9,111 nucleotides of DNA from an uncultured bacterium (GTDB taxonomy: Bacteria > UBA4055): positions 1 to 9,111 of the forward strand of contig CALMWI010000259.1 of NCBI GenBank assembly GCA_937873545.1, written 5' to 3'. The notes under the pieces are model-generated. The model made no database searches. It saw only the letters and a program-made list of their open reading frames with translations, and was not told the DNA's origin. Both the position numbers and the translations under genes were made by a program. Of this stretch, positions 6,221 to 9,111 are shown one piece after another (position 1 is the first letter of the stretch; every line of letters begins with the position of its first letter).

Positions 6221-7920
6221 CCTTTGTGTTCCTTTCTCGTCTTTTTGTACCACTCGCTATGGTTCTTCATTACGCTGAGTTTCTTTTCAGCTTCAATTTT
6301 TTCTTCTGAAACGGGATCTGTTCCGGTATAGTAAAGCACGCTTGAAAGTGTAAGCGGCATTGGTATAAAATTATTGATATCGCCGGTTCCTAACGCAAGT
6401 TCTTTCAGGGATTTTATATTCAGATTAACCTCTTCGTCCGTTTGTCCGGGAAATCCGGTCGTTACAGAGGCTTCAAAATTTATCTTTTTACCGTACTCTC
6501 CGGCTCTTTTGACAAGAAATTTCAGATCTTTCAATATGCTTTCCTGATCATCAAGTCCCATCAGCTTTCTAACCTGTGCCGAAAAGCTTTCCGCACTCAA
6601 TTCTACTTTGCCGTCATTTCTGTTCGTCAGAAAATCTTTATACATCACTTTGTCTGAAAGCAGAAGTTTCATATCCGGTTTTCCGGCATAGAAGTTATTT
6701 CTTACATTCGGGAATTTATCGAACCCCTCGATTATTCTGATTATTTCCCCGTTGCGGGTCTTAATGTTCTTGCACTGATCGGGTAGCGTGCATGAAAGTC
6801 TTTCGCAATCCGAACATTCTTTCTGATTTCCCACGCCGGTCAGATAATGATTAAAATACGGAAGACCGAATAGCTTTATTGTCTTATTATATTCTTTCGA
6901 CTTTATAAAATGGATCACTTCCTTCCTGATATTCTCATTTGATCTTGATGAAATAAACTTTCCTTCGGTAAAAATCTCCTGCGAAACCGGCCTGTCGTTC
7001 AAACATCCCCTGTGCGTGATGATCACATCTTCTATGAACTTTAGTATTGGTATCTCATGCTTGTATTTCGGATGCGCTTTTCTTCTGAAACCCGTGGCGA
7101 ATATTTCATCGGTTTCGATCTCGTCTAAAGGCAATTGAGCTTTATGGATCACAAGAAATCTGTCCAAGACTTTCTGTACCATAATGTTCGACCTGTATGG
7201 ATTCTGATTCAAGTGTACGATCAGATGATGCGCGGTTAATAAAGTGCTGTCCTTTTCGATCTTTTCATGCGTAGGAAGCTTTACAAAACTCTTGATCTCC
7301 GGTACTTCCTTTGAGATATACGCGGTTCCGTTCAGTTTTTTAATGTCAGAAAGTCGCTGACCGTTCTTCATCAGCTCGCAGATCTTTACGAGATTGTGCT
7401 CAATATTTCCGAAAAGGATCATATCTGCTTTTGAATCGAACAGGATCGGCTTTCTCAATTTATCTGTCCAGTAGTCATAATGTGTAGTCATTCTGCATAC
7501 GGCTTCCGGGCCTGCAAGTATAACGGGCACATCCTTATATAGTTCTTTCAGCTTATTACAGTATCTTATTACTGCTCTGTCCGGTCTGTGGGTCCTCTGC
7601 CCTCCCGGGATATACGGGTCCGTGCTTCTGAATTTTTTAAAAGCCGTATAATTCATCGCCATTGAATCTTCTTTTCCTGAAATAACCAGAAAAAAAAGCG
7701 CGGGACGACCGAATTTGCTCCAATCCTCGTCCTTTGAAATATCCGGCATATCAAGAATCGCTGTACGAAATCCTTTGGAATTTAGGAATCTGCCGGCACA
7801 CGCTGTCTGAAAATACGGATGATCTATGTAGGCATCTCCGGTAACGATCACGACATCAGGCTTTTTCCAGCCGAGGTCATCTGTTTCCTTTTTTGTCGAA
7901 GGTATATAACCTTTTATCAT
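6208..7920 (-). CDS. YgiQ-family (UPF0313) radical SAM relative lacking two cluster cysteines
   Basis: Protein of 570 residues, close to full family length and collinear with YgiQ. It has the N-terminal 'VVIVTGDAYIDHPYF' block (23-37), 'YIPGG' and 'RPDRA' (103-116), 'HYDYWTD' (147-153), 'THRGC' (302-306), a four-Cys motif C-x2-C-x4-C-x5-C (369-383), and the C-terminal 'FIPMPLTLS' and 'YYTGTDP' (518-536). From memory the family's radical SAM motif is C-x3-C-x2-C. Here C306 remains but the second and third positions are Arg310 and Ser313, so a standard 4Fe-4S cluster cannot be held. Other conserved spots also differ (e.g. 'GPEAVCR' for 'GIEASLR'). The frame is open across the motif, so this is not a frameshift. 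It is best read as a non-radical, repurposed paralogue; YgiQ itself has no settled function. AAGGGA lies about 5 nt before the ATG. Confidence 0.85.
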   Translation of the reverse strand: MIKGYIPSTKKETDDLGWKKPDVVIVTGDAYIDHPYFQTACAGRFLNSKGFRTAILDMPDISKDEDWSKFGRPALFFLVISGKEDSMAMNYTAFKKFRSTDPYIPGGQRTHRPDRAVIRYCNKLKELYKDVPVILAGPEAVCRMTTHYDYWTDKLRKPILFDSKADMILFGNIEHNLVKICELMKNGQRLSDIKKLNGTAYISKEVPEIKSFVKLPTHEKIEKDSTLLTAHHLIVHLNQNPYRSNIMVQKVLDRFLVIHKAQLPLDEIETDEIFATGFRRKAHPKYKHEIPILKFIEDVIITHRGCLNDRPVSQEIFTEGKFISSRSNENIRKEVIHFIKSKEYNKTIKLFGLPYFNHYLTGVGNQKECSDCERLSCTLPDQCKNIKTRNGEIIRIIEGFDKFPNVRNNFYAGKPDMKLLLSDKVMYKDFLTNRNDGKVELSAESFSAQVRKLMGLDDQESILKDLKFLVKRAGEYGKKINFEASVTTGFPGQTDEEVNLNIKSLKELALGTGDINNFIPMPLTLSSVLYYTGTDPVSEEKIEAEKKLSVMKNHSEWYKKTRKEHKGKRA

Positions 7921-7952
7921 TCTGATCCCTTTTAAACTTGAATAAATCTAAT

Positions 7953-7981
7953 AAAAAAAGCTGCCAATTGACAGCTTTTTT
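7953..7981 (-). terminator. hairpin terminator after the acidic-protein gene
   Basis: Read on the minus strand: six A, GCTGTC, loop AATT, GGCAGC, seven T. The stem has six core pairs including one G:U, extended by A:U pairs, and ends in a U-run, as expected for intrinsic termination 20 nt past the stop at 8001. On the plus strand the G:U becomes a C:A mismatch, so the minus direction fits better. It isolates the YgiQ-like gene from the upstream gene. Confidence 0.85.
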
Positions 7982-8000
7982 ATTGATATATTGTATTAAC

Positions 8001-9111
8001 CTATCCAACGATAGCGGCATATTCGCCGAAAGCGAGCATAAGCTGATCCATGGTCATCTTGCTTCCGTCATCGAACAGAATATACACTTCCATAGTATCG
8101 TAAGTACCATATTCATCGGTCACAGTAACAATTTTAGCTTTCAGCTGGCCGATCTGATTATCGCCCTCGAATATCTTGCAGTAAACATGAGTGCCTGCAT
8201 TGATCATGTCAACATCACCCTGAAGAGTGTAAAGATCAGAATCTATATAGGTAGTGTATTCAGAATCAGCAAAAAGCTCTATCGTATAGTTATTGCTTGT
8301 ATAAGTCACATCGATCGAAGAGAGTTCATCCCACGCAGGATCGTAAAATACCGCGTTAACTGCAAAAGACAGCTTTGTGACATTATTTTCTTTTATGTTC
8401 ATCGACAAATTGAATTCCAGCGTACCCACAAGATCCATTGTAAGGTTTAATGAGAACGGTGCCATTACCAGATCAAAAACCAAAGTTTTCGGCATCACAT
8501 CATCAAGTGCAGATATATATTCCCAGTCGCCAGTCATGTCGAGCGCGAAAACATTTGTGCTGTCCGCAAAGATGTCCAGGTCGATTATTGTAGGATAGTA
8601 ATCGCTATAATAGTATTGCTCTGCATCGTACCATGAAACTAGTTCGTCCATATAATCGTTTAGTTCATACCTGATATCATACTGCAGGCCTGTAACAGAT
8701 TTTGGCAGGCTTATTATTATCTGGCTTCCTCCATATACTGCGTTCCATGTAGCTGAAACGACATACTGCTCGCCGGTTTCCGGGTCAGTTGCCCATGTAA
8801 GAGCCTGCAGAGTGTAAGTACCGAGATGGTTAGCGAAGATCAAATGATCTTCCTGTTTAATTGAAGATTCTGAAACCGGAAACAACTTTTTAAGCATAGA
8901 AGCCTGTGCGAATTTTTCTGTTTTCTCGAGTTTTCCGAATATCTCATTCATACTCTTCATCGGCATTGAGAATGGCAGATCCACCATCATTGCAGAACCC
9001 TGACTCATGGCGACAGCGCCCTGAGAGGACATCATATCATCAGCTACACCTGTAAGTTCTCCCTGAAGTGCCTGCGAATCGTTTACTGTAGGTTCAGAAC
9101 TCTTATCCTCT
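8001..9111 (-). CDS. unrecognised acidic protein, probably exported (5' end beyond window)
   Basis: The frame is open from the stop at 8001 to the window edge, giving 369 residues. The ATG at 9035 is probably internal, since 25 further in-frame codons precede it without a stop and no start is visible among them. I do not recognise the family. The visible protein is markedly acidic (about 58 Asp+Glu against 17 Lys+Arg, with one Arg only), rich in Tyr, Thr, Ser and Asn, and has one Cys. Alternating hydrophobic patterns such as 'TLVFDLVMAPFSLNLTMDL' suggest extended beta structure from about residue 90 of the visible part. The first ~45 visible residues are Ser/Gln/Met/Ala-rich and look like a flexible linker. 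Such a linker after a lipobox would suit an outer-membrane lipoprotein or secreted protein, but the signal lies off the window. A hairpin terminator follows the stop. Confidence 0.7.
   Translation of the reverse strand, partial: EDKSSEPTVNDSQALQGELTGVADDMMSSQGAVAMSQGSAMMVDLPFSMPMKSMNEIFGKLEKTEKFAQASMLKKLFPVSESSIKQEDHLIFANHLGTYTLQALTWATDPETGEQYVVSATWNAVYGGSQIIISLPKSVTGLQYDIRYELNDYMDELVSWYDAEQYYYSDYYPTIIDLDIFADSTNVFALDMTGDWEYISALDDVMPKTLVFDLVMAPFSLNLTMDLVGTLEFNLSMNIKENNVTKLSFAVNAVFYDPAWDELSSIDVTYTSNNYTIELFADSEYTTYIDSDLYTLQGDVDMINAGTHVYCKIFEGDNQIGQLKAKIVTVTDEYGTYDTMEVYILFDDGSKMTMDQLMLAFGEYAAIVG

Noticed and set aside
6208..7920. YgiQ-like gene as a frameshifted pseudogene
   Set aside because: The reading frame is continuous through the altered motif, and family blocks occur in order on both sides in the same frame.
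7938..8450. 170-codon open frame on the plus strand
   Set aside because: It lies antisense to the acidic-protein gene, has no ribosome-binding site or family pattern, and starts inside the terminator region.
9033..9035. ATG as the start of the acidic-protein gene
   Set aside because: The frame stays open for 25 codons up to the window edge, no Shine-Dalgarno site precedes this ATG, and the start lies more probably beyond the edge.

Overview
This is a compact window (about 40% GC by eye) from a Gram-negative (diderm) bacterium. Seven protein genes and one partial gene lie on the minus strand and are tightly packed; one tRNA gene lies on the plus strand. A BamA/Omp85-type outer-membrane barrel, a predicted lipoprotein with a six-bladed-propeller look, a DUF6597-type AraC regulator and a 'WGLGHATR' glycosyltransferase are typical of the Bacteroidota and related FCB-group lineages. 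However, strong purine-rich Shine-Dalgarno sites and an E. coli-like sigma-70 tRNA promoter argue against Bacteroidia proper. The lineage is inferred; nothing here fixes it to genus level.

Layout in the minus transcription direction, from right to left. (1) 9111-8001: the 3' part of an unrecognised, very acidic, arginine-poor protein, closed by a hairpin terminator at 7953-7981. (2) 7920-6208: a full-length YgiQ-family radical SAM relative in which two of the three cluster cysteines are replaced. (3) On the plus strand, 6117-6190: an initiator tRNA-fMet with its own promoter and a terminator that physically includes the stop codon of the convergent YgiQ-like gene. (4) 6032-2628: a three-gene unit of glycosyltransferase, short Omp85 protein and AraC-type regulator. 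The first two genes overlap, and the third may be started through a three-codon leader ORF. (5) 2430 to beyond position 1: a three-gene unit of propeller lipoprotein, small nucleotidyltransferase and TldD/PmbA-type protein (truncated by the window edge). An inverted repeat sits in its probable promoter.

Unit 4 looks like an envelope module: a GT-B glycosyltransferase at the inner face and an outer-membrane insertion/secretion barrel, with a regulator encoded last. Unit 5 is joined by short gaps, and its second and third genes share nearly the same ribosome-binding site, but its common function cannot be read from sequence. No gene-free stretch exceeds 300 bases, and I saw no mobile element, CRISPR array or integrase. 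The best candidates for something undescribed are the cysteine-depleted YgiQ relative and the envelope operon with its unusual regulator start.
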